Positions 61,198 through 64,000 of a DNA stretch of 64,000 nucleotides are shown here, piece after piece. The notes beneath the pieces are model-generated. The model was not told where the DNA came from and did no database searches. It was given only the letters and a program-made list of their open reading frames with translations. Within the stretch, counting starts at the first letter, position 1. The number at the start of each line of letters is the position of its first letter. A program made the position numbers and the translations under genes. Origin of the DNA: Polytrichum commune (Eukaryota > Streptophyta > Polytrichopsida > Polytrichales > Polytrichaceae); NCBI GenBank assembly GCA_950295325.1, contig OX485803.1:186001-250000 (forward strand), given 5' to 3'.

Positions 61198-62596
61198 AAA
61201 TCAAATTTAAACTTATCAAGCATGTGAGCAAACAATTTTTTTAAACACACATTTATATACACACACCAATATGTACAATTTAACAAATACAAGAGTTATG
61301 GACAATGTGAGAAGACTAAGACTCTTATTCAACCCTCAAGAAATCTCCCATGGGACTATTTCTACAAATGAGAAATTTTGGAAGCGTGAATGGGGATGTA
61401 GATGAAATCATTTATTTATTTATTTATTTTTCCATCTTTTGTGGCGCTAGATAATACAACTACTTTTGGAGAAAATATGTTTCAAAACTTTCAAAAGGTG
61501 TTGTGCTTTTTCGTTGTCTATCACAAGTTTGCTCACAATCTATGTGAATTTGTGAATGCTTTTCACTAGTTCAATGCAACTGAAGCATAAACCCTTAAGA
61601 AATAAAAAGTCAAACATAAAAATTATCTTGCAATATACACATGAAATGGAACCTAAAATGTGCAAAAATTGATTTATACTAATTCAAAATTTCAAAATTT
61701 AAAGCAATGCACATAATTGAATGGAATTTGACTGATAAACACTTGGGGAGGGCACTCAATGTACCCCGTATTGTACCACATGGGTGTACAAAAGGGTATT
61801 TAATGAGAATTTGGCTCACAAAGTATACATATGGGATGGGCATTCATTTAGTTTTGTAGAAATAAATAAGGTAGTATGATTTACAAGGGAGAGGTAAGAG
61901 TATCCCGAGCCCCCCCCCAAGGTTTCTTTACAATAGTATATTTCATCTTCATATACTTCATACCCCCCATAACTCCCAAGGTTTCATCCATGAAGCAATA
62001 TTTGTCATTCTCAAGATAACTATGTTTGACATACTCCAATGACTTGTCAATAGAATTTGGTTCATGTGCATATATGCAAGGAATGCCTAGTTGCTTATAT
62101 TGCTATACAACATTGAGGCAATCTACTCTAGGATTTTTAATTTCTTGTAGCCCACACATGAGACTATTATATAGTCTATAATTTGTATGTATAGTCTTCT
62201 TTTTGGTCATGAGAAATTTGTATATATGGAGTTCATATGAGGGGTCTAGCACGCACATGGCTCCCACTTTCAACAAAGTGGGTGCCCCACCCACCCCTAT
62301 ATGGACAATTATCATAATAAAGAAAAGATATAACACACCCATACGGGTTAAAATATTCGTAAACAACTTATCATCCATATTGACTATGGAATTGATTGCT
62401 TTAAAAAACCATCATGAACTCAAATCTTAGTGCTTTGATGAAAAGTTGATATGAATGTTGTTTTTCGGATTTACTATATATTGACGGAGATGCATTACAT
62501 GTTCTTCCAATGGTACAAATGTCAAACTATATTGTTAGATGTCAACACCGCATAAGGCATTGAGGATGACCATTGATAAATTTTTGTGGGTGGACC

Positions 62597-63092
62597 CCCG
62601 GGTACGCAACTCCCATATTATATGGTCCTGATTATAATCACTTATAATGCGTTTTAGTCCAATATTGAGTGATACAATTTGTTTTAATGTAGGGAACCCT
62701 TGTAGCCCTTCTAACAAGGAATCCAAAAATGTAATTATATATAGGAAATGAATATATTTTGAAGCATATAATTGCATTAAAAACCTAATTATATGATTTT
62801 TTTAATACATGTACCATAGGTCAAACTACCCAACTTTTTGGACTTTTTAATAAAATTTTAACATTGTGAATGAATTATAATTTTAATGGGAGGCAACTAT
62901 TCGTGGCTTATAATTTTAATGGGAGGCTTAATAAATATGCAACCCAACTTTTTTTTCATCTCATTTTATTTAATTTGGTCTTCACCCAACTTTTTGATCA
63001 TTTTAATTTGATATAATTTTTACAAAAGCCGTCCTCTAAGCCGTTTTAAGTACGATGCCCCCTGCGTATAATATGGGAGTTGCGTACCCGGG
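62597..63092. mobile_element. MITE with perfect long inverted ends and 8-bp flanking repeat
   Basis: 496-bp element. The ends CCCGGGTACGCAACTCCCAT and ATGGGAGTTGCGTACCCGGG continue into ATTATA/TATAAT, a perfect inverted repeat of about 26 bp. GGTGGACC flanks both sides (62589-62596 and 63093-63100), an 8-bp duplication as in hAT elements; the palindromic CCCGGG leaves its exact edge slightly ambiguous. Perfect ends indicate a young insertion. Confidence 0.85.
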
Positions 63093-63640
63093 GGTGGACC
63101 TCTAAAAGAGTTAGATTATTTTCATAGGGTTGCAAGATTATATCCACTAAAAATGACCTATTTGAACCAAGAATTTTTAAAGTTGAAGTCAAAAGTCCCA
63201 CTTGATTATTCTAATAAAATTGACCGATCCAACTCCAAGGGAAAGTCCCAACTTTTTGTTGCCGTATTTTCCAACCATGTACGTAGGATATTGGGACTTA
63301 GAAACAGGGACGTAGTGTGAAGCCATTTTTTGAGTGGGACTTTGCCCATCTTGAATCACAATGCTTGGGAAAAGTGAGACTTAGGTAACATAACGTAGTG
63401 TGAAACGCACTAAGAGGTGGTGTGAGGTACAACAATGACAACACTACAAACTTGCTAAAACCAACTACGCATCAAATCAAACTAGAGCAATTTATAATTC
63501 ATATGCATGGGTGCAATGTGCTGGTATAAACACGAACAAGGACTGTAGGTTCTCCAAATCGTCCAAAGCTCGATTCTCACAATTAAATAGGTAGATAGTG
63601 TCATTGTTTGCATTTGGCAACCTTCGCTGCTCTTAAAGCA
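63093..63640. other. Short spacer, nothing recognised
   Basis: AT-rich and non-coding in appearance. Phrases such as GTAGTGTGAAGCCAT echo the border repeats of the 21-24 kb block, so it is probably old transposon sequence. Confidence 0.45.
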
Positions 63641-63659
63641 ATCACTATTAAACCAACAC

Positions 63660-64000
63660 TATGCAATACTGCCAGGTCCGCGTAGATGGAAGTACTTAAG
63701 TGAGGACAAGTGCTCGATCTCAGGATACACATCACCATAATCATCGATGTTTAGCCACCTGACTTTCCGGTCGCACTCGCTCTTGGAGACTCTTGCTTAC
63801 GGAAGCACCAGAGGTTTGGGGAATTCCTCAAATCCATCTTTCGGAGATGACGTAAGCACTTGTAAAAACACAACTTTTGCAGGTGCTGATGTTGAAAACA
63901 TGTCCCAAAAATCAAACCATCACCACAACATCGTGCGGATAGCTCCAGCCCTTGTGATAAATGACGTTGCACAGGTCATTGCAAGTCTCGAAGTCCATCA
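63660..64000 (-). pseudogene. Unassigned gene-like fragment at right edge
   Basis: Minus-strand frames give coding-looking pieces: MDFETCNDLCNVIYHKGWSY near 64000-63915, SSPKDGFEEFPKPLVLP near 63850-63795, and WLNIDDYGDVYPEIEHLSSL followed by KYFHLRGPG near 63760-63670. The last piece is reminiscent of a leucine-rich repeat. A stop and frame changes separate the pieces and no clean introns join them, so this is a decayed gene or a locus whose remainder lies outside the window. Confidence 0.25.

Larger units (their letters stand above)
59335..62596. other. Gene-poor spacer
   Basis: Contains the AACCGG-rich repeat near 60.1-60.4 kb, a short tandem near 60540-60595 (GGGGAAAT.ACCAAA.ATGTTTT twice), and an AT run at 61176-61197. 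No gene recognised. Confidence 0.5.

Overview
This is nuclear DNA of a green plant, almost certainly a streptophyte. It holds five split genes with GT-AG introns: a plant exostosin-family glycosyltransferase, the COPII coat GTPase activator SEC23, a plant-type mitochondrial carrier with a long N-terminal extension, the augmin subunit AUG5, and the plastid magnesium-chelatase H subunit. The spacing of about one gene per 13 kb, introns of roughly 0.1-1.1 kb and abundant small inverted-repeat transposons would fit a modest-sized seed-free plant genome such as a bryophyte or lycophyte. The sequence alone does not name the species. No rRNA, tRNA, CRISPR, organellar or bacterial gene was recognised.

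Layout. 1-3731 (+): GT47 exostosin-like gene, running off the left edge. 5312-9147 (-): SEC23, convergent with the first gene. 15293-19922 (-): mitochondrial carrier, with a 188-bp tandem array directly upstream of its start. 21.2-33.5 kb: gene-poor block packed with inverted-repeat elements, including one inserted inside another. 35716-41744 (+): AUG5. 43739-51329 (-): CHLH, convergent with AUG5. 52-64 kb: gene-poor, with several more inverted-repeat elements. All five gene models join in frame through every proposed splice site, and four have both ends inside the window.

The genes act in unrelated housekeeping processes: Golgi glycan synthesis, ER export, mitochondrial transport, spindle microtubule nucleation and chlorophyll synthesis. 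Nothing suggests an operon-like or clustered pathway. The most striking feature is structural. Each of the five loci carries a tandem duplication of about 54-270 bp in non-coding sequence: inside introns of GT47 and AUG5, upstream of the carrier, SEC23 and CHLH, and also in the AUG5 leader. In the GT47 gene the array looks like four head-to-tail copies of one whole ancestral intron. In AUG5 each repeat unit carries a copy of the downstream exon edge. Both are intron-growth events that can still be read in the sequence.
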